The position numbers and the translations under genes are program-made. Positions 9,959-17,972 of a DNA stretch of 64,000 nt are shown one piece after another. Location of the stretch: the NCBI GenBank assembly GCA_964399635.1, contig CAYNRU010000013.1:1-64000 (forward strand). Reading direction: 5' to 3'. How positions within the stretch are numbered: position 1 is the stretch's first letter; the number at the start of each line of letters is the position of its first letter. Source of the stretch: UBA4615 sp964399635. Its GTDB lineage: Bacteria; Pseudomonadota; Gammaproteobacteria; Burkholderiales; Burkholderiaceae_E. The notes under the pieces are model-generated. The model did no database searches, was not told the origin of the DNA, and saw nothing but the letters and a program-made list of their open reading frames with translations.

Positions 9959-10180
9959 TCAGCGGTCCACGGTCGCGAGCACGGCACCGGCGTTGACCAC
10001 GTCGCCCACGGCGACCCGGATCCGTCCGATGCGACCCGCGCACGGCGCGCAGGCCGGCACCTCCATCTTCATCGACTCCATCACCATCACGGTATCGCCC
10101 TCGGCGATCTCGTCGCCGGTCGCGACCGTCAGCTCGATGATGGTGCCGTCCATCTCCGCGAGTACTTCGTTCATCGCCAT
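9959..10180 (-). CDS. Stand-alone biotinyl (biotin/lipoyl attachment) carrier protein
   Basis: A 73-residue protein consisting only of a biotinyl domain. The attachment motif ESMKMEV puts the biotinylated lysine at residue 38, with the conserved paired glycines and the GDxV turn near the C-terminus. Free carrier proteins of this size occur with acyl-CoA carboxylases and geranyl/acyl-CoA carboxylase-like systems. It lies 12 bp after the CoA ligase and in one run with the carboxyltransferase, so it probably carries CO2-biotin to that subunit. No biotin carboxylase is present in the cluster; one must be supplied from elsewhere. Confidence 0.85.
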   Translation of the reverse strand: MAMNEVLAEMDGTIIELTVATGDEIAEGDTVMVMESMKMEVPACAPCAGRIGRIRVAVGDVVNAGAVLATVDR

Positions 10181-10192
10181 GCTCGGATCTCC

Positions 10193-11809
10193 TCAGTCCT
10201 TGCGCGAGACGCGGATGCCCGCGGCCTCGCGATCCCAGGTGTCGGGGGTAATGCCGGCGCTTCGCAGCACGTGCTTCTGGACCTTCTGCGTCGGCGTCTT
10301 GGGCAGAGACGCCACCACGCGCACGTAGCGCGGCAGCATGAAGTGCGCCAGGCGCGGCCGCAGGAACTCGATCAGCGCCCGCGGCTCGAGCCGCGCGCCC
10401 GGCGCCAGCGCGACGACGCACAGCACCTCGTCCTCGCTCAGCTCGCTCGGCACCGGCACTACTGCCGCCTCAGCGACCGCCGGATGCGCGACGACCTCCG
10501 CTTCGACCTCGAAGGACGAGATGTTCTCGCCCCGACGCCGGATCGCGTCCTTCATGCGGTCGACGAAGAAGTACGTGCCCTCGTCGTCCACCCGGAACGC
10601 GTCGCCGGTGTGGAACCAACCATTACGCCACGCCGCCGCGGTGGCCTCGGCGTTCCTGAAGTAGCCGCTGTTGAGCGCCCACGGCGCGTCGGTGCGCACG
10701 ACCAGCTCGCCCACGGCGCCGCGCGGCACCTCGATGTCGTGCGCGTCGACCAGCCGCAGCGACACGCCCTCGCGCGGTTGACCGCAGGAGCCGGACTTGG
10801 CGGGATCAAGCCCCGACACCAGCGGCGTCGAGATCTCGGTCATGTTGTAGAGCGTGTAGACGGCCACGCCGAAGCGCGCCGCGAACGGCCCGGCATCCTC
10901 GGCCAACGGGACGATGATGACCGTTCGCAGCGGATGGTCGCGGTCGCCAGGCTCGGGCGGGCGCTTGGCGACGAACGCGGCCATCACCCCGAGCAGCAGC
11001 ACGACGGTGGTGCCGGTCTCCCGGATCTGCGGCCAGAACTGCTCGGTCGAGAACGACTCGACCATCGAGACGGACCCGCCGCGCGCCAGCATGCCCATCA
11101 CCGGGATCGTGCCGCCGACATGGAACAGCGGCAGGTTGACGAGGTAGCGGTCGTCGTCGCGGAGCATGGGGAAGCCTTCCCGGCCGCTCATCGCATGCAG
11201 GTGCGCGTACGAGGACATCACGCCCTTGGAGGGGCCGGTGGTGCCCGATGTGTAGACGATCGACTGCAGGTCCCAGGGCTCGATCGGGCGGGGCGGCGGC
11301 GGCGCATCGGCGCCGGCCGTGTCCAGCACTGTCGCGGGCAGCACCGACAGCGTACCGATCGCGCCGGGCTCGCCGGGGTCGCCGCCGAAGACCACGAGCG
11401 TGCGCACCTGCGCCGTGTCGATGTCGGCGAGCCGGTCGACCAGCGACGCGTGGGCCACCACCAGCGCGGCGCCGGCGTTGTCCAGCACGTGCTCGAGCAG
11501 CCGCCCGCGGTAGGCCGTGTTGATCGGGACGTAGGTTGCGCCGAGCCAGTTGATCGCGAACCACACGCGCAGGCAGTCGAGTCCGTTGGGCATCCAGACC
11601 ACGACGGTATCGTCCTGGCGCACGCCGAGCGCATGCAGGCCTGCGGCCGTGCGCGCGGTCGCCTCGCGCATCTGCGCATAGGTGAGCTCGCGATCGGCCG
11701 CGAGCTTCAGGTAGACCTGGTCGGGCCGATGCGCGGCCCATCGCTCGAGCAGCGTGCGCAGCACGCATTCGTCGGCCGCGGGCACCCGCGAGCGCAGCGC
11801 GTCGGTCAT
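10193..11809 (-). CDS. AMP-dependent acyl-CoA ligase (CaiC/crotonobetaine-CoA ligase-like)
   Basis: A 538-residue adenylating CoA ligase. The phosphate loop VYTSGTTGPSKG spans residues 185-196; a YNMTE motif, WFHTGDAF, and DRMKDAIRRRGENISSFEVE follow, with the C-terminal lysine in PTQKVQK. The GENIS motif and overall order are those of CaiC-like carnitine/crotonobetaine CoA ligases and long-chain relatives; the true substrate is unknown. The ATG at 11809 gives the family length. It sits 13 bp after the carboxyltransferase gene and 12 bp before the biotinyl protein gene, suggesting activation of an acid that is then carboxylated as a thioester. Confidence 0.83.
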   Translation of the reverse strand: MTDALRSRVPAADECVLRTLLERWAAHRPDQVYLKLAADRELTYAQMREATARTAAGLHALGVRQDDTVVVWMPNGLDCLRVWFAINWLGATYVPINTAYRGRLLEHVLDNAGAALVVAHASLVDRLADIDTAQVRTLVVFGGDPGEPGAIGTLSVLPATVLDTAGADAPPPPRPIEPWDLQSIVYTSGTTGPSKGVMSSYAHLHAMSGREGFPMLRDDDRYLVNLPLFHVGGTIPVMGMLARGGSVSMVESFSTEQFWPQIRETGTTVVLLLGVMAAFVAKRPPEPGDRDHPLRTVIIVPLAEDAGPFAARFGVAVYTLYNMTEISTPLVSGLDPAKSGSCGQPREGVSLRLVDAHDIEVPRGAVGELVVRTDAPWALNSGYFRNAEATAAAWRNGWFHTGDAFRVDDEGTYFFVDRMKDAIRRRGENISSFEVEAEVVAHPAVAEAAVVPVPSELSEDEVLCVVALAPGARLEPRALIEFLRPRLAHFMLPRYVRVVASLPKTPTQKVQKHVLRSAGITPDTWDREAAGIRVSRKD

Positions 11810-11822
11810 GGCATCTCCTCGC

Positions 11823-13364
11823 TCAAGGCATGACGCCGTACCGCGGCACGGGCGCAGGCCGGGCGCAGCGGCGGTTGCGCCCCAGCGCGAACGCACGCGA
11901 CACGCGCGAGCGCGTCTCGGACGGACGGATCACGTCGTGGACCGTGAAGCGCGCGGCGGCGTTGAACGGGTCGGTGCCGTCGCGGAACGACAGCTCGATC
12001 TCGCGCTGGCGCGCCGCGGGATCGGGCGCCCGGCTGATCTCGTCCTTGAAGGCGGCGGCCACGCCGCCGGATACCGGCAGCGACGCGAAGTCGGCGGTGG
12101 GCCAGGCCACCACCAGGCTCTGCTCGGCGCCCCACCCGGCCATCGCGCAGGCACCGAAGCCGAAGGCCTTGCGCATGACCACCGTGACCTTGGGGACGTC
12201 GGCCCAGGCGAGCGCGTACACCACCGCCAGCCCTTCGCGCAGCGTGCCTTCCTTCTCGGCGGAGGGACCGGTCATCACGCCCGGCACGTCCTGCAGGAAC
12301 AGCAGCGGCACGTGGTAAGCCGAACACAGGTCGATGAAATGGCGCCCCTTGCGGGCAGCCTGCGCGGTGATGGCACCGGCGTGGACCATCGGCTGGTTGG
12401 CGACGATGCCCACCGTGTGGCCGTCGATGCGGGCCAGCCCGGTCACCATCATCTTCGCCCAGTCGGGCTTGAGCTCGAAGAAGCTGTCGGCGTCGACGAT
12501 GCCGCGGATCACCCGCTTGACGTCGTAGGCGCGGCGGGACTCGGCGGGGATCAGCGCCTCGAGGTCGACGGGCTCGGGCGCCCGCGCCGGCACCTCAGGC
12601 GGCCAGGACCACGCGTTGGTCGGCAGGTAGGACAGGAAGCGGCGCGCAAGCGCGATCGCCTCCTCGTCGGTGGCGGCGACGCGGTCGACGATGCCCGAGA
12701 CGCGTGCGTGGACCGCGGTGCCGCCGAGTTCTTCCTTGGTCACGTCCACGCCGGTCGCGGCCTTGACCACCGGCGGGCCGCCCGCGGCGAGCATCCCGGT
12801 GTCTTCGCGCATCACGACGAACTCGGTTGCCGCGCCCACCAGCGCGGAATCGCCGGCGCAGGGACCCAGCACCACCGAGACCTGAGGCGCGATGCCCGAG
12901 AGCCGGGCGATCTCCAGGAAGTGCGTGACGTCCGGCAGGCCGTCGTTCATCAGCTCCTGGCCGCGCGCCCCCGCGCCATCGACCATCCACACCAGCGGCA
13001 CCCGCTCGCGGCGGGCCATCTGCACGAGGTGCAGCTTCTTGCGAGCGTTGATCACGCCGTGCGAGCCGCCCTTGACCGTGAAGTCCTCGGCGACGACCGC
13101 GACATGGCGCCCTTCCACCTTCAGGAAGCCCGCGACGACGCCGTCGGCGGGCGTGATCTCCTCGGTGCTCTGGGCGGCCGTGGACACGTGCGAGCACAGC
13201 TGCCCGTACTCGTCGAAGCTGTCCGGGTCGGCCAGCAGGGCGACGCGCTCGCGCACGGTGCGCTTGCCGAGCGCGTGCTGCCGCGCGATCCGCTCGACGC
13301 CGCCGAGTTCGAGTGCGCGGCGCCTGCGGGCGTCGAGCTTCTCCAGGCCATCCAACAGGTTCAT
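11823..13364 (-). CDS. Acyl-CoA carboxylase carboxyltransferase (beta) subunit
   Basis: A 513-residue carboxyltransferase that moves CO2 from carboxybiotin to an acyl-CoA. Both crotonase-like halves are visible: GGSHGVINARKKLHL and VDGAGARGQE in the N-terminal half, and QDVPGVMTG, then RKAFGFGACAM in the C-terminal half, which give the two oxyanion holes. Length fits PccB/MccB-type subunits. It heads the minus-strand operon with the CoA ligase and the biotinyl protein and is divergent from the TetR gene, with a palindromic operator in the 110 bp between. The acyl specificity cannot be told from the sequence. Confidence 0.87.
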   Translation of the reverse strand: MNLLDGLEKLDARRRRALELGGVERIARQHALGKRTVRERVALLADPDSFDEYGQLCSHVSTAAQSTEEITPADGVVAGFLKVEGRHVAVVAEDFTVKGGSHGVINARKKLHLVQMARRERVPLVWMVDGAGARGQELMNDGLPDVTHFLEIARLSGIAPQVSVVLGPCAGDSALVGAATEFVVMREDTGMLAAGGPPVVKAATGVDVTKEELGGTAVHARVSGIVDRVAATDEEAIALARRFLSYLPTNAWSWPPEVPARAPEPVDLEALIPAESRRAYDVKRVIRGIVDADSFFELKPDWAKMMVTGLARIDGHTVGIVANQPMVHAGAITAQAARKGRHFIDLCSAYHVPLLFLQDVPGVMTGPSAEKEGTLREGLAVVYALAWADVPKVTVVMRKAFGFGACAMAGWGAEQSLVVAWPTADFASLPVSGGVAAAFKDEISRAPDPAARQREIELSFRDGTDPFNAAARFTVHDVIRPSETRSRVSRAFALGRNRRCARPAPVPRYGVMP

Positions 13365-13415
13365 CGGAACGCTCCCGCGGCGCCGGCGGGCCGGATGCCC
13401 GCTCGCGACGACGCG

Positions 13416-13442
13416 CTATACCTGTGAGTATAGTATCGATAC
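13416..13442. promoter_or_regulatory. TetR-type operator in the carboxylase/TetR divergent promoter
   Basis: Two overlapping palindromes lie in the 110 bp between the divergent carboxyltransferase (starts 13364) and tetR (starts 13475). One is a perfect 6 bp inverted repeat CTATAC-N6-GTATAG at 13416-13433; the other is a perfect palindrome GTATCGATAC at 13433-13442. AT-rich sequence of this kind stands out from the GC-rich surroundings. It is the likely binding site of the adjacent TetR protein, controlling both directions; this is inference from position and symmetry. Confidence 0.6.
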
Positions 13443-13474
13443 CAACGCGTAACCACCGCTGCCCGCGGAACACC

Positions 13475-14077
13475 ATGGCCACGATGAAGGACGAGATCAA
13501 CGATCTGAAGCAGACGCGCATCCTCGATGCAGCGAGCAGGCTGTTCCAGCAGCACGGCTACAGCCGCACGAGCATGGACGCGATCGCAGAGGCCCTCGAG
13601 GTGACCAAGCCCTTCATCTACCACTACTTCGAGGGCAAGGCCGACATCCTCGCGCGGGTGTGCGGGCGGACGACCGCCTTCGTGGCGGAGGTCGCCGAGA
13701 CGGCCTGCGCAGCGGACGGCTCGGCCCGGGACCGGCTGGCCGCGCTGGTGCACGCGCTGACGCTGCGGGTCATCGAGGGCCGGGTCTACCTGGCCGTCTA
13801 CTTCCGCGAGGAGAAGCACCTGCCGGAGGCGGCATTCCGGCGGCTCGCCGACAACCGGCGCCGCTTCGACCGCGCGCTCACCCGGCTGCTGCAGCAGGGC
13901 GTCGATGCCGGCGAGTTCAGCCTGTCGCGGACCGCGGTGGCCACGCAGGCGATCACCGGCATGACGACCTGGGTCTACAACTGGTACCGGCCCGCGGGTC
14001 CGCTGTCGGCCACCGAGATCGCCGACGAGATGGTCGCGCTGGTCATCGCGATGGTCGAGCGGCGCGCGCGCGGCTGA
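13475..14077 (+). CDS. TetR family transcriptional regulator
   Basis: A 200-residue regulator. The N-terminal helix-turn-helix is clear: ILDAASRLFQQHGYSRTSMDAIAEAL followed by TKPFIYHYFEGKADIL (about residues 14-60), the canonical TetR DNA-binding domain. The C-terminal ligand domain resembles the KstR2/FadR-like group (segments VYFREEKHLPE and RLLQQGVDAGEFS), which often binds acyl-CoA; the effector here is unknown. The ATG at 13475 begins MATMKDE and gives the family length. It faces the carboxyltransferase operon across a palindromic operator and probably represses it. Confidence 0.9.
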   Translation: MATMKDEINDLKQTRILDAASRLFQQHGYSRTSMDAIAEALEVTKPFIYHYFEGKADILARVCGRTTAFVAEVAETACAADGSARDRLAALVHALTLRVIEGRVYLAVYFREEKHLPEAAFRRLADNRRRFDRALTRLLQQGVDAGEFSLSRTAVATQAITGMTTWVYNWYRPAGPLSATEIADEMVALVIAMVERRARG

Positions 14078-14108
14078 GTCGGGATCGAGGCCCTGCAAGG
14101 AGGCGGCA

Positions 14109-15203
14109 TCAGCGCGGCAGCAGTCGGTCCGCCTGCATGCGCTCGAGCCAGTGCAGCAACGAGTCCTCGGTGTCCTCGCAGCCGGCAAAGCCGTGCTTGC
14201 GCAGCTTGATCGGGCTCAGCACCGAATCGGGCGGGTCGGCGAGCCCGTGTGCGAAGGCGCGATCGGTGAACTGCCATGAGCTGCCCACCAGCCCGTCCAG
14301 GCTCACGCCCTGCAGGCCGTGGCGGGCCACCACCCGCTCCCAGACGGCCGCCTGCGCCGGCATCGCGTCGGTCAGCCGCATCGGCTCCGGCGCACCCGTC
14401 TGCATCCCGAACAGGCGCGCCACCGAGCCCCACAGGTCGTGCCACAGCAGCGCGTCGCCGTTGACCACGTTGTAGGTCTCGTTGGCGGCGATCTCGTGGG
14501 TCGCCGCGAACTCGGCCGCCTGCGCGATCAGCCGGCTGTCGCTCGCGCCGTTGACGTATCGCCCGCCACCCGGAAAGGACAGCGGCAGGCCGAGCTCGCG
14601 CCGGATCGCCGCGTACGCACCGATCGCGGCGACGATGTTCATCGGACTGGAGACCGCGTAGCCGAATACGATCTGCGGGCGCAGCACGGTGAAGGTCCAG
14701 CCGCCTCGCGGCTGGCGCTCGCGCAGCAGGTCCTCCTGCAGCCAGTAGAAATTCTCGTGGCGATGGCGCGGCGAGCGCTCCTTGCTCGGCACCGGGGCCG
14801 GCTCGACGTGGCCGCCGTAGGCCTTGGTGCCCTGCATCAGCGACACGTGGCGCAGGCCGCGCGCTACCGGCTGCAGCGCGTCCAGCAGGTTGCGCAGCAT
14901 CGCCAGGTTGACCGCCATCTGCTCCGGGTCGCGCCAGCCCGCGATCAGGTCGGGCTTCTCGTAGAGCGCCGCGAACATCACGTGGGTGACGCCGGGGAAG
15001 GCGCGCATCGCGTCGCGGCAAGCCGCAGCATCGGTCAGGTCGACCGACGCGTGCTGCACGCCCGCGGGCAGCGCCGGGCGCCGGCGCGACAGCGCGACCA
15101 CGTCCCAGTCGGGCAACGCAGCGAAGTGCTCGACCGCCGCCTTGCCCACCACGCCGCCGGCGCCTGCGACGAGCATCGTGTGCTTCTTCATCGTGTTCGA
15201 CAT
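14109..15203 (-). CDS. PRISE-like SDR (progesterone 5-beta-reductase/iridoid synthase family)
   Basis: A 364-residue extended short-chain reductase. The Rossmann motif is AGAGGVVG at residues 13-20. The segment MQGTKAYGGH around residue 127 and NFYWLQEDLL at residues 151-160 match the two signature regions of the PRISE family, enzymes that reduce activated C=C bonds with NADPH. In plant members the second signature is NFYY with a catalytic second Tyr; here that position reads Trp154, so chemistry may differ. The ATG at 15203 starts just before the Rossmann fold. It is the last gene of the long minus-strand run, 43 bp after the AtuA small subunit, and converges on tetR. Confidence 0.75.
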   Translation of the reverse strand: MSNTMKKHTMLVAGAGGVVGKAAVEHFAALPDWDVVALSRRRPALPAGVQHASVDLTDAAACRDAMRAFPGVTHVMFAALYEKPDLIAGWRDPEQMAVNLAMLRNLLDALQPVARGLRHVSLMQGTKAYGGHVEPAPVPSKERSPRHRHENFYWLQEDLLRERQPRGGWTFTVLRPQIVFGYAVSSPMNIVAAIGAYAAIRRELGLPLSFPGGGRYVNGASDSRLIAQAAEFAATHEIAANETYNVVNGDALLWHDLWGSVARLFGMQTGAPEPMRLTDAMPAQAAVWERVVARHGLQGVSLDGLVGSSWQFTDRAFAHGLADPPDSVLSPIKLRKHGFAGCEDTEDSLLHWLERMQADRLLPR

Positions 15204-15246
15204 GGTGAGCGTCCCTGGGTCGTGGATCGTGGAGGTCGCGGCGCCG

Positions 15247-15603
15247 TCAGGCCAGCAGCGCCCGGCCGTGGAGCCTGGACGCCAGCGCGTCCGGCACCTC
15301 GATCTCGAAGCCGAGCACGGCGGCCGACAGCGCCTTGCCGTAGTTGTCGAGGCACAGGCTGCGGGACACGCCACCGCCGAGTGCGCCGTGACAGACGAAG
15401 TTGATCGCCTGCAGGCCGTCGACCGGATAGCGCAGCACCTCGCCGCGGATCGCGCCTGCGTAGAAGCGCTTGAACCGCTCGGCGGTGAGCTGCTCGAGGA
15501 GCAGCGGATAGAACTCGGGCTCGTAGGCGAACACCGCGATGTTGGAGGTATCGCCCTTGTCGCCGGAGCGGGCGTGGGCCACGTGCTGGAGCTTGACCAA
15601 CAT
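15247..15603 (-). CDS. AtuA-like ferredoxin-fold small subunit
   Basis: A 118-residue protein matching the C-terminal domain found in AtuA-type proteins, here as a separate gene. It begins with the characteristic HARSGDKGDTSNIAVFAY segment and contains NFVCHGALGGGVSRSLCLD. In many genomes the same region is fused to the DUF1446/AtuA domain or encoded next to it, as here: the gene follows the AtuA gene by 2 bp. The function of the pair is linked to acyclic terpene utilisation in Pseudomonas but is not biochemically settled. The ATG at 15603 is right after the AtuA stop. Confidence 0.75.
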   Translation of the reverse strand: MLVKLQHVAHARSGDKGDTSNIAVFAYEPEFYPLLLEQLTAERFKRFYAGAIRGEVLRYPVDGLQAINFVCHGALGGGVSRSLCLDNYGKALSAAVLGFEIEVPDALASRLHGRALLA

Positions 15604-15605
15604 GT

Positions 15606-16961
15606 TCAGCTCTCGAAGAAGTTGACGCTGGCCGGCACCCGCTCGCGCGGCACCAGCGACGACCACACGCCGATCACCTCGCGCGTGCGGTCCTGATGGG
15701 GCACGCGCTTGCCGGTGTGAGCGATGCCGGAGACGGCCATGCCGTCGATCTCGCGGCCGATCTTGACCGCCTCCTCGCGGGTCCGCGTGCGGGCCGCGAC
15801 CCGTACCGCGATCTCATAGGGCTCGGGCGCGCTCGCCGGCGTCGCCGCGCCGTGGATGGCGTTGAGGCCAAGGAAATCGATGCGGACGTCCTCGGCCTGC
15901 AGGCCGACGATGCGAAAGCGCTCCTCGAGCACGCGGCGCGCGAGCTCCGCGCGGCGCAGCGCGCCGGGGCCGGCATAGAAGAACATGTCCTCGCCGATGA
16001 AGCCCTCGATGCAGCCGATGGAGACCTTCAGCGTCGGGGTGCGCGGCTTGCCGCCGATGCCCCGCACCAGCACCCGGTCGGGCCCGACCTGCTCCAGGCG
16101 CGCTGTGGTGAAGTCGACCACCACGTCCGGCGTGATGTAGTTGGCCGGGTCGTGGACCTCGTAGAGCATCTGCTCCTTGACGGTCTGCAGCGTCACCGCG
16201 CCGCCGGTACCGGCGACCTTGGTGATCACCGCCGAGCCGTCCTGCGTGACCTCCGCGATCGGGAACGCGAGGTTCCAGGGATCGGGCACGTCCTTGAAGC
16301 CCGGGTCGGAGAAGTAGCCGCCGGTGACCTGCGCACCGCACTCCAGCAGATGGCCGATACCGCTGCCCTGGCCCACGCGCGCGTGGTCCAGCGGGTCCCA
16401 GCCGAACTCGTGCATCATCGGTGCCATGAAGACCGAGGGGTCTGCCACGCGTCCGGTCACGACGATCTGCGCGCCGGCCTTGAGCGCCGCCACGATCGGC
16501 TCGGCACCGAGGTAGGCCTCGGCCGACACCAGCGTGGCGCCGAGGGTCGAGGTGGGTGCGCCGTTCTCGAGAATGCGATCGGTGAGCTCGAGCACGCGGT
16601 CGGTGATCAGGCTGCCGTTGACCGACGCGACCTTGACGCCGTGGTGCCCCATGCCCCGCAGCAGCTCGACGATGCGACGCGCGGCGGCATCGGGGTTGAT
16701 CCAGCCCTGGTTGCTGACGATCTTCGTGCCGTGGCGGATGCATGCCGGCAGCACCGCGCGCATGCGGTCGTCGAGGTAGGTGTCGTAGCCGGGGAAGGAC
16801 GGGTCGCGCCGCGCACGAACCTGCGCGGCCGAGACCGTGGCCTCGGCCATCGTCTCGAAGCACAGGTAGTCGAGCGCCCCCTTCTCCGCGTTCAGCGCGG
16901 CGGGCTCGACCCGGTCGCCCCACCACGCGGCGCCCGAGCCGATCCTGATCGTCCTGCTCAT
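15606..16961 (-). CDS. DUF1446 / AtuA family protein
   Basis: A 451-residue member of the DUF1446 family, which includes AtuA from the Pseudomonas acyclic terpene utilisation locus. Recognisable segments are IRIGSGAAWWGDR at the N-terminus, DYLCFETMAEAT, SNQGWINPDAAARR and QIVVTGRVADPS, all conserved in the family. The reaction is not established; operon context across bacteria suggests a role in CoA-linked catabolism of branched or isoprenoid acids. A GGGAGG ribosome site precedes the ATG at 16961. It lies between a TctC binding protein and its own small subunit. Confidence 0.8.
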   Translation of the reverse strand: MSRTIRIGSGAAWWGDRVEPAALNAEKGALDYLCFETMAEATVSAAQVRARRDPSFPGYDTYLDDRMRAVLPACIRHGTKIVSNQGWINPDAAARRIVELLRGMGHHGVKVASVNGSLITDRVLELTDRILENGAPTSTLGATLVSAEAYLGAEPIVAALKAGAQIVVTGRVADPSVFMAPMMHEFGWDPLDHARVGQGSGIGHLLECGAQVTGGYFSDPGFKDVPDPWNLAFPIAEVTQDGSAVITKVAGTGGAVTLQTVKEQMLYEVHDPANYITPDVVVDFTTARLEQVGPDRVLVRGIGGKPRTPTLKVSIGCIEGFIGEDMFFYAGPGALRRAELARRVLEERFRIVGLQAEDVRIDFLGLNAIHGAATPASAPEPYEIAVRVAARTRTREEAVKIGREIDGMAVSGIAHTGKRVPHQDRTREVIGVWSSLVPRERVPASVNFFES

Positions 16962-16974
16962 CGTGTGCCTCCCT

Positions 16975-17958
16975 TCAGTCCAGCTTCACGCCGGCGCGCT
17001 CGACCACCGCGCGCCACTTCTCGAGCTCGCGCCGCACGAACGCCGCGAACTGCTCGGTCGAGCCGCCGCCGACGATTGCGCCGTCGGCCGCGAAGCGCTG
17101 GCGCACCTCTGGGTCGCGCAGCACCTCGTCGACCGTCCGGTTGAGCAGCGCCACCACCTCCGCCGGCGTGCCGGCGGGCGCGAGCAGACCGTTCCAGGCG
17201 CCCACCTCGTAGCCCGACAGGCCGGACTCGGCGACGGTCGGCAGCTCGGGGGCAGATGGCGCCCGCGCCGCGCTGGTGACCGCAAGCGCCCGCAGGCGGC
17301 CGGCCTTCACCTGCGGCATGGCCGACAGCATGGTGTCGAACATCACCCCGACCTGCCCGCCCGCGAGATCGGTGAGCGCCGGTGCGCTGCCCTTGTAGGG
17401 CACGTGCGTCATCGAGACGCCGGCCATCGAGTTGAACAGCTCGGCGGCCATGTGCGTCGACTGGCCGTTGCCCGAGGAGCCGTAGGTCACCGCGCCCGGC
17501 CGCGCCCTGGCCGCCGCGATCAGGTCGGCGACCGACCCGATGGGGCTCGACGCCGGCACCACCACCACCAGCGGGATGCTGGTGAGCAACGCCACCGGCA
17601 CGAAGTCGCGCGCGAAGTCGTAGTTCAGGGACTTGAAGAGGCTCGGGTTGATCGCATGGGCGGTCGTGCCGAGCAGCAGTGTGTAGCCGTCCGGTACGGA
17701 CTTGGCCACCGCCTCGGCGCCGATGTTGCCGCCGGCGCCGGCGCGGTTCTCGATCACGAAGGGCTGGCGCAGCCGCTCGGCGAGCTTCTGGCCGACCACG
17801 CGGGCGACGATGTCGGTGGGTCCGCCGGGCGGATAGGGCACGACGATGCGCACCGTGCGCGCGGGCCAGGCCTGCGCCCATGCGGACGGGGCGAAGGCCG
17901 CCGCCGTCGCGCCGATCGCGAGCGCGGCGAGCGCGACCCGCCTCGAGACGCGCTTCAT
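16975..17958 (-). CDS. Bug/TctC family tripartite-transport substrate-binding protein
   Basis: A 327-residue periplasmic binding protein of the Bug (TctC) type, abundant in Burkholderiales. It has a Sec signal peptide ending near SAWAQA, then the family start WPARTVRIVVPYPPGGPTDI and the DGYTLLLG turn, with FVIENRAGAGGNIG between. It would capture a small carboxylate or aromatic acid. No TctA/TctB membrane partners are encoded nearby, so it is an orphan receptor, as is common in this group. I start at the ATG at 17958, which has AAGGAG 9 nt upstream; an ATG at 17973 overlapping the preceding stop (TGATG) and a GTG at 17976 are alternatives. Confidence 0.88.
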   Translation of the reverse strand: MKRVSRRVALAALAIGATAAAFAPSAWAQAWPARTVRIVVPYPPGGPTDIVARVVGQKLAERLRQPFVIENRAGAGGNIGAEAVAKSVPDGYTLLLGTTAHAINPSLFKSLNYDFARDFVPVALLTSIPLVVVVPASSPIGSVADLIAAARARPGAVTYGSSGNGQSTHMAAELFNSMAGVSMTHVPYKGSAPALTDLAGGQVGVMFDTMLSAMPQVKAGRLRALAVTSAARAPSAPELPTVAESGLSGYEVGAWNGLLAPAGTPAEVVALLNRTVDEVLRDPEVRQRFAADGAIVGGGSTEQFAAFVRRELEKWRAVVERAGVKLD

Positions 17959-17972
17959 CAGGGACTCCTTCA

